This document shows positions 1 to 10,022 of a stretch of 64,000 nt of DNA, piece by piece; the first letter of the stretch is position 1; each line of letters opens with the position of its first letter. The notes under the pieces were generated by a model. It was not told the origin of the DNA. It ran no database searches and saw only the letters and a program-made list of their open reading frames with translations. This DNA comes from Hydractinia symbiolongicarpus (lineage: Eukaryota > Cnidaria > Hydrozoa > Anthoathecata > Hydractiniidae), in NCBI RefSeq assembly GCF_029227915.1, contig NC_079883.1, positions 22,258,001 through 22,322,000 of the forward strand, read 5' to 3'. The translations under genes were made by a program, and so were the position numbers.

Positions 1-540
1 GTCCGATATCCAAAAAGAGACATGTCCTGGGATCGAGGTTGAGTCCGCATATATAATATGTACTATATGTATAGAAGCGTTCTGTTTTGACACAACTTAA
101 AATACCGTCCCAAGGATTTGCCGGTCAATAGACAGATTATTGCGTTCGCATTTGGGATGGTCATCTATTCACGTGCCTGGCATAACAATGGACTAATGTA
201 CATAACGAACGCTGCAAAATAGGCTAGGCCCAACGATTGATAAACGCTATTTAATATTAAAAATTGAAGGTGTGACAGGCTCGACTGCGGACAAATGCAA
301 AGTTTCTGGGGTTGGAGGAAAGAAATAAAGAATAAAGATAGCAAATGTAACAGTTGACAACGTACGCTGTTTAAAATCGGAAGATAATCTGTTTATATTC
401 AAACTGAGGATATGATGATAAAATACCAGTAAACAATACCAGCGTAGATGATATAATTGCAGATTATCTTCTTTTCTCAATATTGATGAGCAATCTGTGG
501 AATAAACCGAAAGAAAAGAGCGTTTTAGATTATATGTTAC
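1..540. other. Intergenic, no gene seen
   Basis: No convincing coding sequence. A CTGGGATCGAGG stretch near base 28 resembles, in the opposite orientation, the dispersed CCTCGTYCCCAG repeat found elsewhere in the window. The rest is AT-rich with no other recognisable structure. Confidence 0.4.
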
Positions 541-697
541 GTTTATGTTTTATGGCGCACTTCGAGGACCGAGCGGCCTTTATAAGCCAACTCGGGCCGT
601 CTCTTTTTTGAACTTCGCGAAACAGATGAGCAGCACAAAAAATATTTAAAAAAATTTCACATTTCCATATCTATGAATACGTACAAAATCATGTAGA

Positions 698-2045
698 GTG
701 AGTCAAGGTACAGATGATGGAGAAGAAGAAGTTCGCCAGAAGTATGTAACACCCTCAAAATACCTCACGATAAGGATAAGAATGAGAAGGAGGAGGATTC
801 ATCGAACTTCTAAAAGGTTTCGACCGACTACCCTTGAAGAAACTTCAGCAGATTGGGAATTACCCCTAGAGCTACAGAATTTCGTTTATGGGAGCAGACT
901 GGTTGAAAAAGAAATGGAAAAGCTCGTGGCAATACCGCTGCCACCTTGCCAATATGAATCAGTCGGTTAGGCTGGACCCATCCATGCGGTCATATGTCGA
1001 GTCCTTTTAAAACCTTACCAAATCACAGGTTAGCTTGGTAAAATGTGGAAAGACATTCAATTATACATTCAAGATGAAAATATCCAGGAAATAATCTTAT
1101 GCACGAACGCCGCCTGTCAATATTGCCAGCGATATTTGATTTCAAAACGCCGAAAGGGCAAATTAAAGACCACTCGTAATTCATCGATGATGAGAGAAAC
1201 CTATTGTTTGTTGATTTATTTCAAAAGGTATTGACAGCACCCAGTAAGGCACAAGAATCTACCGACAAACTGTTTTCCCGTCAAGCACCGTAATGAAAAC
1301 CATATCCGGCTGTTTTAATCAGGATCCTCCGTGGAATCGACTCGAACCTTGTCACCATGTTCCATAAACATACATTGGAAAAAGATATAAGAAAGTTTGC
1401 TCTAATTTCTCCTAAAACCTTGTGTGTACATAAACTTCAACATATCTACCCCTGCTTATTAAAACTGTTTCAAAGGCTAGCGAAAATTAAGGACCAACCA
1501 GGAAATTCTGAGAATAGTAAAGGGTTTAGAGCAACACATAAAGCCAAACTTTTTAAGCTGAAAGTACCCACACTAATTCCAATGTCAGTGCAGGAAAAAT
1601 TCTATTCCACCGTATTTGCGCGGCCTAAAAAAGAATTAGAAAGATTCTAGCCAAAAATCAAAAATGTAGTGGACCTTTTTCCATAAGGAGACTTCGTGGT
1701 AAAGATAGACCTGAAATAAGCCTATTGGCATATTCCAATTCATTTGTCATCCCAAAAACCTAATGTTTTATTGGAGACAGAAGCTTTACATAAATGTTGG
1801 TGTTAGCATTTGCGGTGGATATGGGCCCCAGAATTTTCACGGAACTAATAAAAGTTCCCCTAACCATTTTGCGGCGGTTAATGACCATAATTATTGCTTA
1901 CCTAGACGATCTATTGTTGAAAGCACAGACAAGGGAGGAAGCAATTCAGGACTGGGACTCAGTGATTTTTCTTTTCATTAACTAGGCTTCACAATAAATT
2001 GGAAGAAATCTGTACTCAATTCATGGAATATCGAGGCATGAGAAT
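698..2045 (+). pseudogene. Decayed DIRS/Ngaro-like retroelement (gag-like and reverse transcriptase remnant)
   Basis: Broken reading frames on the plus strand resemble a tyrosine-recombinase-type retrotransposon. At 1560-1650 a fragment reads like the RT start (FARPKKE). From 1673 a damaged frame gives VVDLFP followed by a stop, then DFVVKIDLK. At 1794-1985 another frame contains MGPRIFTELIK and the RT catalytic box AYLDDLLLKAQTREEA. It continues past 1985 with FTINWKKS, a match to the DIRS-type stretch after the YLDD box. Several stops and frameshifts interrupt it, so it is dead. The upstream frames at 698-970 and 1043-1234, both with basic segments, may be gag-like remnants, but that part is weak. 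Assignment to DIRS over other RT classes rests on the spacing and wording around the YLDD box, as remembered from the family. Confidence 0.55.
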
Positions 2046-2341
2046 AAACAGCTAAAAAAAAAGACTTAGAAACTATACAGTCTTCTTCAGTTGAAGATGC
2101 TAAGTTTTTATCACGTCCTGCTGGATGTACCTTAGTTGCAAAGGTGCTACAGCTGGTTACGTGACACACAATTTCCTTATTAGGCTGCCGAAATTTCGCA
2201 CTGGAAGTGTTTCCCAGGCTAAGACTTGCAGTTACTAGACCAATATTCACATACCCTCCTATTTTTCGGTTTTATAAACCCACACTGCGCAGTTACTTCT
2301 ACTCTTCAGACTAGGCTGAAGACAGTGCGTACTGATGTCTC

Positions 2342-2373
2342 CATTTTTTTTTTTGGGGGGGGGGGGGGGGGGG
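2342..2373. repeat. Homopolymer tract poly-T then poly-G
   Basis: A run of T followed by about 21 G bases, with no other complexity. A very similar T-then-G junction occurs near 50917-50937. Such tracts are prone to length error in assembly. Confidence 0.85.
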
Positions 2374-3125
2374 TGCTATACTCTATCAGCTGTATCTTCT
2401 AATGCTTTTTAATATGGTGGTGCTACAGTTGTTTTGAAACGTGGCATGAAAGTAGTCAAATAAATTTGATAATTATTCGTTGATTTGACGTCATATACAA
2501 CGATATCCATATGCTGCAGCTTTGTCTTCCCAAGACAAACTTCTTCTGTTAGATGAAGATGATGACGAAACAGATGAAGTTAACATTATGTATTAAATTC
2601 GAAAAATAGATATTGTGTTTAAAATTGCATTATTTATTTATCCCCCTCCCTTTATTTACCCCCTCCCCCCCTTCTATTAGGCCCCCGTATAAAACATCCA
2701 GAATTAAATAATCATAAAGGGTTAAAAAAAGGAATTATGGTAATTGAATCAGTTAGTCCAAATACGCAGAAACATTTATTGAGGGATGTGTCTGGGGATA
2801 CAGTCGACGCTCGTTATCTCGAACTCCCAAGGGACCGAAAGAAAAGTTCGAGATAGCGAGCGTTCGAGATAGCGCAGGTTCGACATAACGAGCGTATTTC
2901 ATGAAAAGTTCGAGATAACGAGTTTTTCGAATTTTTTTGAAATTTTCAGAAAAGGGCAAGGGTCAGAAGTTCGGTCATAAGTATCTGTGGGCAAACTTTT
3001 AAAATTAAAATTCACCTGAATTAAGGGTACTTGAAGGAACTGTTTGGTCAAGAAAGGGAAATGGATAATAAAGAAAACAGCATTTTGCGTACATGTATAC
3101 TTATTGTTGATTACAATTACATACA

Positions 3126-5354
3126 TTATTTTTGATCGAAAAAGCTCAAAATACTAGTTTGCTTCTTGTTTTTCATTTCACTTTTAAGAAACAAATCTTC
3201 AAAGCGAAGCAGGAGGCGTTGCATGTCATTTCCATCATCAGTGAATAGACAAGCATTTTGTAAAGTCTCCACTGCAGTGTTTATTTCTGATTTTGTTGAC
3301 TTGCTCACTGGCTCATCAAACACCTCGATGACATCGGCATTTTCATCATGCTCTTCGTCATTCTCATCTGTACTTGGCCGTACCGACTCAAGGATTTCTT
3401 CATCAGTCACGGGATTTTCGATTGTGGTCAAATCTTGGTCAATATCGACAACATCACGGGCCGAGAGATCAGCAGGAATAATGGTATCGTCAATGGCACG
3501 CAGTTGTGTGAGATCTTTCTCCAGTTGTTTAAATGGATCATCAATATCATCAGTTGCATTCTGTTGAGCTTTCTTGGAAATCTTTGATTTCTTGAAGCAA
3601 TTTACGATGGTTTCTTTCTTCACTTTGTCCCACGACGAAACAAGTATTTGAAGAGCACGCAGAATTGAAACTTTTGGAAGATCTTTGCCTTTTTCTAGGT
3701 TTTGAATCATCATGTTGACCAATTTTTGGCGATAAAGAGACTTAAGACATCTTATGACACCTTGGTCCATCGGTTGTGACACAGAAGTTGTATTTGGAGG
3801 TAAGAAAATCAATTTAATGTTGGACAGTCCACCGACATCAGGGTGAGCGGGACAATTATCGATGATCAAGACTATCTTTCGACCTTCTTTTAGAAACATT
3901 GCATTGATTTCTCGCACCCACTCTTCAAAAAGAGAGCTGTCCATCCAACTCTTCTTCTGCGCTCTGTACCTTCAGGGTAGGGATGTTACATTTTTGAAGC
4001 ACCTTGGTTTCTTCGATTTACCAATCACAAACATTGGTAGTTTATCTCCGACAGCATTGGCAGCTGCAAGCCCGGTTATTCGGACTTTGCTATTTTTACC
4101 CCCAGAGCATTTTTCGGATTTGTAGTGATACGTTTTATTTGGCAAGCATTGGTAGAAGAGACCGAATTCGTCGGCATTGTAAATATCTTCTAGTTTGTAG
4201 TTATTAATAATGTTGGTAAAGTGGTTTCAAACCAAGATGCTATCATATCAGGATGAACAGAATTGCTTTCACCAACGACCGTCTTGAACGTTACATTGTG
4301 CCTGAAATAGAAAATAAAACAAATACCGACTTGTGTAAAAGATTTATTGTTAACCTGTTCGTGCATTTTTTCGAATACGAATGTTCGAATTTTAATTCGA
4401 ATGTTTTTAAAAATACTTGTGTGAACACCCTGTGAACATTATCATTATTACTTGTGCATGGCAACAAGGAAAAGCAAACCAGGAGAAAAAGGAGAAGATG
4501 GATCTTGCAAAAATGATAATTGATCAAAATTTAATCAATGTTGTAATGATAAAAGAATTTGAATTGGCTTCACATGTTAAGGGGTTCCACGTTTATAAAG
4601 CATTGTGGACTCCAAAAAATGGGGAGACTTTACAATGCGAAGGAGAGCCTAATAATCCCGTTGACAAATATGCTGTGTGTGTCAAGAAAGAAAACAAGAT
4701 AGTTGGACATTTACCACTTGGAAAATCTGGAAAATTTGCTAAAACAATATTTTATTTCCTCAGAGCTGATGAATTAAGCTCGTGCAAAGTAACTGTGACT
4801 GGAAAACCAGTTAATTTGGGAAATGGTGAAGGCATGCAAGTGCCATGCAATTTGACATTTATTGGAACGGAAAAGTGCATCGAGATACTCAAGAAACATA
4901 TTTAGTTTATGTTAGTCTTTTTAAGATTTTAATATCAAAATAAAACCAATTCGAAAAAAAGAGATTTAATATTCTTACCTTTTTTCCATTTACCAAGCCA
5001 ACCGTCTGAAGCTTTGAAATCTTCTACTCCAAGCTCCTGTGCATAGCTTTTAGCTTTCTCCTCTAGTATAGTCCCATCGATTGGTATGTTTTTGCTTCGT
5101 TGTGAAACAAACCATTTGAACACGACAAGATCTACTTCTGAGAATTTTCCATCTCTGATCTTTATTTTCTTGCTCGAAGATTTTTCGAGAGCAGAAAAAA
5201 GTTTTTCCTGATTGGCTAGCCAAGTTGATATCGTGTTTTTAGGCACCCCGTACTTTTTAGCGATATCTTTATTTGGAATACCTTTTTCCAATTCTTTTAA
5301 TGCTTGGCATTTTTCTGCCAAAGTTTTTACAACGAGCTTTCTTTTCGGTGGCAT
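3126..5354 (-). pseudogene. Tigger/pogo-type DDE transposase, two exons, disabled
   Basis: Exon 1 (5354 down to about 4979) starts with MPPKRK and encodes a psq-type HTH (KDIAKKYGVPKNTISTWL) and the start of a CENP-B-type DNA-binding HTH ending SDGWLGKWKK at a good donor (GGTAAGAA). The acceptor (CTATTTCAG) lies at 4302-4303. Exon 2 runs to 3126 and holds the DDE nuclease, with all three acidic residues visible: NADEFGLFY, LIIDNCPAHP and MDQGVIR. Three lesions are seen: a phase mismatch of one base at the exon junction (an A run next to the donor), a +/-1 frameshift near 4205, and an in-frame TGA near 3975, just before MDSSLFEEW. A C-terminal acidic tail (DENDEEHDENAD) is typical of the family. 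The copy cannot make a functional enzyme, though its ends may still respond to a transposase supplied elsewhere. Confidence 0.88.
4498..4905 (+). CDS. Stand-alone HIRAN-domain protein, 135 aa, inside a transposon intron
   Basis: The ATG at 4498 is the first in a frame that is also open upstream on non-ATG codons. Residues of about 18-133 form a HIRAN domain: VKGFHVYKALWTPKNGE, then ENKIVGHLPLGKSGKFA, then FLRADE, then QVPCNLTFIG. HIRAN domains are known from HLTF/Rad5 helicases, where they bind DNA 3' ends, and also occur as small stand-alone proteins. Here there is no helicase partner. The frame is fully intact, and an AATAAA lies at 4939-4944, 34 bases past the stop. It sits antisense in the roughly 675-bp intron of the dead Tigger transposase, so it travels with that element or was captured by it. 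DNA binding is inferred from the family. Its role, cellular or element-borne, is unknown. Confidence 0.8.
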   Translation: MDLAKMIIDQNLINVVMIKEFELASHVKGFHVYKALWTPKNGETLQCEGEPNNPVDKYAVCVKKENKIVGHLPLGKSGKFAKTIFYFLRADELSSCKVTVTGKPVNLGNGEGMQVPCNLTFIGTEKCIEILKKHI

Positions 5355-5699
5355 TCTGACAAAGGAAATCACAAAAAAAACATTGCAAAATCTACCTGTT
5401 TTACAATGGAATGTCTTCTTTTTATTACAAAATTTTGTGACTTTAAAACAAGCAGTGCAAGGTCTTCTTTTTTCAAAATTCCTCTTCAAGAGTTCGAGAT
5501 AACGAGCGTAAATCAGTCCAAGGGACTGAGACAAAAGTTCGAGATAGTGAAAGTTCGAGATAACGGAGGTTCGAGATACCGAACGTTTTTTTGCCTACTA
5601 TTGCTTACAGAACTCAAGGGACCGAAGAAAAAGTTCGAGATAGAGAAAGTTCGAGATAACGGAGGTTCGAGATAATGAGCGTCGACTGTAGTTTTGAAG

Positions 5700-7195
5700 A
5701 AAAGTAGAGAAAAATTCCGAGTAGGGCTATAAATGTCGCTCAGACTACGGAGTGCGCCATGTGATCTTAAAAGATTACGTAACATAGTATTTACGAATTT
5801 TTTAAGCTTTCTCGAAGCGTAGCGTGACCAACCCTGCATTACATTATTTTGTGACATACTATTGTCACTTGTCTTAGGATCGTATAGAGGATCACAACAG
5901 GGACAGTTTATAAACACAACAGTTTTGACAGCTTTATTCGTATTAAATTAATATTCCTGATGAGCGTTTTGTTAAAAGTTGATTCTGAAAAATACTATGC
6001 TCGTGGAGACATGGGGTATTCAGAACTTGCCATTTTTTTGGACAGAGCTTTATTTTAATAACCTGATTCTGAAAATATAATTTTTTCCTAAAAATTAAGT
6101 CGTTGTGGAGATATAGCAATTTGGAAAAAGTGTAATTTACAGACCGGTATTTTACTGACAAGAAATTAAAACATGAATCACTCAAAAACTACATTCTTAT
6201 ATTCTGTCAATTTGATGAATGTACTTTATATAATCTATATACAATGCGAAAAACATTGTGCCATGGAATTATCAGGACCGGAATATTAACAAAAATTGAA
6301 TTTGTGGGGTTTTTTTGCTAAAATACTGCCATTATGGAAAAAATAGATATGTCTCTATGGAAAAATGTGAAGTGTTGCAGAAAAGCAGAGTTGGAATCAG
6401 GTATAAAATAAAGGCATTTTTCCCTAACAATAGCCAAGTTTAACATAGCATGGGTTAGATTTATATGCTTAGATTCAGTATGGGGAATGCTGCGCTGCCT
6501 CTGAATTGTTAAAATTTCACCAAAAAAGACATTAGAGCTTTTTTGTGCTGGTGAAGTTCATTGTTCTCTAAAGAGTATTTTTTTGGCCATATATAGTCAA
6601 TTAAATACCAATATAATCATCTGGAAGCTGGAGTAAACAATTTTTTAAAGGACAATTAACCTCGTTTCCAGCATCTCCTGCACTTTTTACATTGAGGCAT
6701 CCTAAATTTATTTGCCAATTTATTTGGCATTATATACCGCGGGATAATAATTTTGACTTAATAAAACATTTAAAAATGCATCCATCATTCTGAAAAATAC
6801 GTTATAAAGAAAGTGGAAAAGTTTCAAACTGAGATCACTTCGAGTTCTAAAAACCTTAACTATCACTGAATTTTTTTTAAGAAAAGAAAACAATTAGGGG
6901 CTATGACCTTTCCTTCTCGTAACTTGTAATAAATGATATAAACGGATTAACTTCCGTAACGAGCATTTCCGGTATAATTCGCCTAATGAGCCCTGGTTTT
7001 TCTTCTCCATTTCATTAGGCATTAACAAAACTTATACAATCACGGATGCTACAAAGAAACCAGTTTGAATTCTGGCATCTCAGATAATGAACTTAGACCT
7101 CACTTCGATTACATAGCCAACTATAAGACTGAATTACAAAAGTTAAAATTAAAAACCACCATTTTAGAATTTACTTTCGACTAAATACACACAAG
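5700..7195. other. Intergenic, no gene seen
   Basis: AT-rich sequence between the Tigger element and the first receptor gene. The short frames here show no domain features, and I see no clear repeat ends. The last 100 bases are the presumed promoter and leader of the receptor gene at 7196. Confidence 0.4.
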
Positions 7196-8338
7196 ATGTT
7201 ATTTTCGTACTTCTTACTTGGTTCTATCAATATCGTTGCTTCTTTGAGTGGGATCAAATTCACAAGAGAGAAGGGTTTTTTTCGTTACAAGGGCCGTCTG
7301 TTATCGTATCGATTTACCAATTCTACGTTTGATGCCCGAAAATACAGTTACATACTTCAAGCTTGTCCCAGTGGGTTAAATGATTTTTACTGCAAATGCA
7401 AAGGTAAAGCTGGTTTCTGCGAAAATTTTAAGGCTTATAAAAATGAAACTTGTGACGTCACAGACAGAAATCACGTGTTATGTCCCATATACAGTTTCAG
7501 ATATGGAGAACCATATACATTACGACTAAAGGCTTCTGCTGATGGACAAAACGTAACATTTATTGAGTATAAACAGAGCTCGTACACAATTAACGGCGGT
7601 GCACAGAGGTGGATTTGTGACGGATTTTCACTAAATGTACGTCTTAGTATTCTTGAACTTGATTCCGGTTTTTCAATTCATTTCAGTTGGGCAGATAAAA
7701 TGCCAACAAAAGTTGTGGATGAGCAATCAGTTTCAATTAAATATAAAAAATCAAACGAAACTAATTTCTTTGAGACGTGCGGTCGATATATTTCAGGTGA
7801 TACTACTGAAGTTAAAAGTTGCTATCTTGAAATTAAAAACGAGTGTACTTATTATACAATATGTGCTGAGGTGAAAAACTCAGAGTGTGAAGAATATCAA
7901 AATGGTAGCTACATTGAAACACAAACTTGCAAGACCGTATTCTTTGGTAAAAACTGTGAAAAACAACAACACACTGATCGCATTACACACACTAATCCCA
8001 TTACACACACTGATCTTCTGCCAACTCTAAGAACAAAAATTGAGGATCAAAGCGCGGGAAAACTTAGCAAACTCGACATTGTTGCTATTGTTATGGGTGT
8101 TGTGTTTTTACTTGGTCTGATTCTAGCTGTTATTTTGTGGTTTAAGTGTAAAAACAGAGAAAGCGGAGATGAAAGTAATGCAGCAGTTATGAATGAAGAA
8201 GATTTATTCGATTTGACTGAAGAAATTAATGAGAGACATGAAAAGCATAAATTAAGAAATCCAGTCAGATATCATGATGTCACAGAAAGTAAAGAAGAAA
8301 CAGAAGAAGAACAATATATCAGTTTGAAACAGACATAA
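7196..8338 (+). CDS. Receptor paralog 1: type I membrane protein with ITAM-like tail, 380 aa
   Basis: An uninterrupted exon encodes a signal peptide (about 1-19), an ectodomain, a membrane span (about 293-316, IVAIVMGVVFLLGLILAVIL) and a 64-residue acidic tail. The N-terminal domain has the family hallmark of cysteine followed by Cys-Pro and a strand ending YTLRLK (86-112). The next domain is fibronectin III-like, with NECTYYTICAEVK (215-227) matching LNPCKLYTVCVETK of paralog 2. It lacks the last ectodomain unit and the C-x2-C-x-C signature of the other five, and has instead a Thr/His spacer with THTNPITHTD. Tail tyrosines form YHDV (359) and YISL (374) separated by 11 residues, close to an ITAM, with V in place of L/I at the first site. 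Several N-glycosylation sites are present. An AATAAA lies at 8589-8594. The function as a receptor is inferred. The family is not one I can name. Confidence 0.82.
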   Translation: MLFSYFLLGSINIVASLSGIKFTREKGFFRYKGRLLSYRFTNSTFDARKYSYILQACPSGLNDFYCKCKGKAGFCENFKAYKNETCDVTDRNHVLCPIYSFRYGEPYTLRLKASADGQNVTFIEYKQSSYTINGGAQRWICDGFSLNVRLSILELDSGFSIHFSWADKMPTKVVDEQSVSIKYKKSNETNFFETCGRYISGDTTEVKSCYLEIKNECTYYTICAEVKNSECEEYQNGSYIETQTCKTVFFGKNCEKQQHTDRITHTNPITHTDLLPTLRTKIEDQSAGKLSKLDIVAIVMGVVFLLGLILAVILWFKCKNRESGDESNAAVMNEEDLFDLTEEINERHEKHKLRNPVRYHDVTESKEETEEEQYISLKQT

Positions 8339-8361
8339 AATATTAGCATTCAAAATCCCAA

Positions 8362-8480
8362 CCTCGTTCCCAGATTGCACTTTAGTCGTGGAGACTAGGT
8401 TGGCCGTACAATATTTAAATGAAAAAAATGCGCCAGAGAGTGTCTTACACGTATATGTTAATCAACCTCGTTCCCGGGAC
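8362..8480 (+). repeat. Two copies of the dispersed CCTCGTTCCC repeat
   Basis: CCTCGTTCCCAG begins at 8362 and CCTCGTTCCCGGG near 8466, about 105 bases apart, just 3' of receptor paralog 1. They belong to a family of short repeats scattered in both orientations through the window. Confidence 0.7.
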
Positions 8481-8785
8481 ACTTTCCTTTTCAACAACGA
8501 CGCTTTTAGCCACAGTAGAAGGTGCTAGAATCGACCTTGTCCGTATTGGGATCTGTTCCAATATTCTTCAGTAAACCAATATTTAAACAATAAAACTCAA
8601 ATTTTTTTGGATGCTTTTTAACTAGATCAGGTTACGAAAAAAACTTCTCAAATTCTTTTTTTACCAATATAGCGAACTTCACCGCCTATCAAGAGATAGT
8701 TAAAAAAAAGAAAAAATATTTTAACTTTGTAAAATCAATTACCAACGCCTCACAACAACAAAAAATACAAAAAATATCACAATAA

Positions 8786-8830
8786 CAAATTAGTTAGTTT
8801 GTTTGTTTGTTTGTTTGTTTGTTTGTTTTT
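8786..8830. repeat. (GTTT)n microsatellite
   Basis: About eight tandem GTTT units followed by a T-rich tail, between the convergent 3' ends of receptor paralogs 1 and 2. Confidence 0.9.
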
Positions 8831-8867
8831 GTTTTTTTGTCTGTTTCATGATAAATGGTTAAAATGG

Positions 8868-9989
8868 CTACACTTTTGCTTCCTCTGATTCTTTTTTACT
8901 ATTAATGTCTTCAGTTTTCCAGCATTTCTTTTTTAAGTGATAAAAGATAAATAAAATCAGCAAAAGAAGTATAACACACAAAACAATAAACGAGATGTTC
9001 AGCGTATCTCTCTTTGCAGAAGTAAATTTGCCTGTTATAACAGTCTGGGTACAAAGTTGCGTGTTTTCACGACAGTTACAATCTTTACATGTTTTCAGGT
9101 AAAAAGAGAACCCCTTTGAACCTGTCTGAAAAATGTTAAAATTATTTTTATTCGTTTTTCCTTCTAATAAAACTATCCCATTCTTATCCTTTAGTCGATA
9201 TTCATAGGACGCATTTAAAATTTTTCCATTACGCCAAAATATGCTGACATGACCATTTCTTTGCATGCATTTTACATTATGCGGTTTTATGGCTTCGGAT
9301 GGCGATTCTGTAAGACCGTATGATTTGATATCAATACACTTCAAATCTTCTTTACAAAGATCAACTTTTGTTTCTACACAGACAGTATACAGTTTGCACG
9401 GGTTTAATTTTAACTGACACTCCCAATCAGTTTTTCCTCTTTGTAACGGCGCTCCATTCAAACAATGATCAACGGTAACAAATTCTTTCTGACCAATCTC
9501 TTTGTGCATAACCTTAGATCTTAATTTTGATTGGTTGATAACAAATGATGTCAAATTATACCGATATGTCAATTTCCGATTCTTTCTATTAATGTGCATG
9601 ACAGGACGGAAGGTTTCTATATCACAATGACATTTTTTCGGCATCATTTTAGGGCTTGTTATAAAACTTTCGCCTGTAGATCTTTTTCTTTTCAATCGAA
9701 TCAAATAATTGCTACCAAAAGTTTTTAATGGGCACCAGAATTTTTTCTCTCTCAAAAAACACTGAACAAAGCTTTTTGCAATAAATCGGGTGTAACACGT
9801 GTAATCTTGACAAAACTCCAGCGTGTGGTTAAAATCCATGTATGACTCATTTATATAGGTTCTGTTGCTGTTGTAAGCGATGAATTTTTCGCCATAGGTG
9901 TATATACACATAGGGTCATTTTTGTTTTTCTTTATACCACTTGAAAAATCTATTAATGTCAGGATCAGTATACACCAAGTCAGAACCAT
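8868..9989 (-). CDS. Receptor paralog 2: type I membrane protein with no tail tyrosine, 373 aa
   Basis: A single coding exon starts at the ATG at 9989, 20 bases after a strong splice acceptor (CTATCTTTTTCAG, ending at 10010). It encodes a signal peptide (1-18), an N-terminal cysteine domain (about 25-115, with CFLREKKFWCP), a first FnIII-like domain (about 118-215, KCHCDIETFRP to LNPCKLYTVCVETK) and a second (about 220-315) closed by CKDCNCRENTQLC, then a span at about 331-351 and a short basic/acidic tail of about 22 residues. The tail has no tyrosine beyond the membrane edge, so the ITAM/ITIM-like motif of its relatives is absent. Residues 175-210 are almost identical, at DNA level too, to paralog 3. 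Convergent with paralog 1, 530 bp between stops. It could be a decoy, or a chain that signals through a partner, which is inference. Confidence 0.82.
   Translation of the reverse strand: MVLTWCILILTLIDFSSGIKKNKNDPMCIYTYGEKFIAYNSNRTYINESYMDFNHTLEFCQDYTCYTRFIAKSFVQCFLREKKFWCPLKTFGSNYLIRLKRKRSTGESFITSPKMMPKKCHCDIETFRPVMHINRKNRKLTYRYNLTSFVINQSKLRSKVMHKEIGQKEFVTVDHCLNGAPLQRGKTDWECQLKLNPCKLYTVCVETKVDLCKEDLKCIDIKSYGLTESPSEAIKPHNVKCMQRNGHVSIFWRNGKILNASYEYRLKDKNGIVLLEGKTNKNNFNIFQTGSKGFSFYLKTCKDCNCRENTQLCTQTVITGKFTSAKRDTLNISFIVLCVILLLLILFIFYHLKKKCWKTEDINSKKESEEAKV
9361..9467 (-). other. Gene-conversion-like tract shared with 19751-19857
   Basis: These 107 bases match 19751-19857 with two mismatches by eye (about 98%). 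Flanking coding sequence of the two genes is only roughly 75% similar or less. The tract encodes HCLNGAPLQRGKTDWEC and the following LNPCK-x-YTVCVETK strand. Confidence 0.85.
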
Positions 9990-10008
9990 TATTCTGTTTG
10001 TTTATATT

Positions 10009-10022
10009 CCTGAAAAAGATAG
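10009..10022 (-). promoter_or_regulatory. 3' splice acceptor upstream of receptor paralog 2
   Basis: On the minus strand the sequence CTATCTTTTTCAG ends 20 bases before the ATG, a textbook polypyrimidine tract plus AG. It implies an upstream non-coding exon or a spliced-leader addition site. Confidence 0.7.

Larger units (their letters stand above)
2801..5688 (-). mobile_element. Full-length Tigger/pogo-type DNA transposon, 2.9 kb
   Basis: Both ends carry matching terminal inverted repeats beginning CAGTCGACGCTC, and each is flanked by TA, the target duplication of the Tc1/mariner/pogo superfamily. Inside each end are several copies of GTTCGAGATA in subterminal arrays, probably transposase-binding sites. 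The right end also has a roughly 75-bp block repeated twice (about 5515-5590 and 5612-5688). The element carries a two-exon transposase gene on the minus strand, now disabled, and an oppositely oriented HIRAN-domain gene within the transposase intron. Ends, TA duplication and coding content agree, so the boundaries are firm. Confidence 0.9.
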
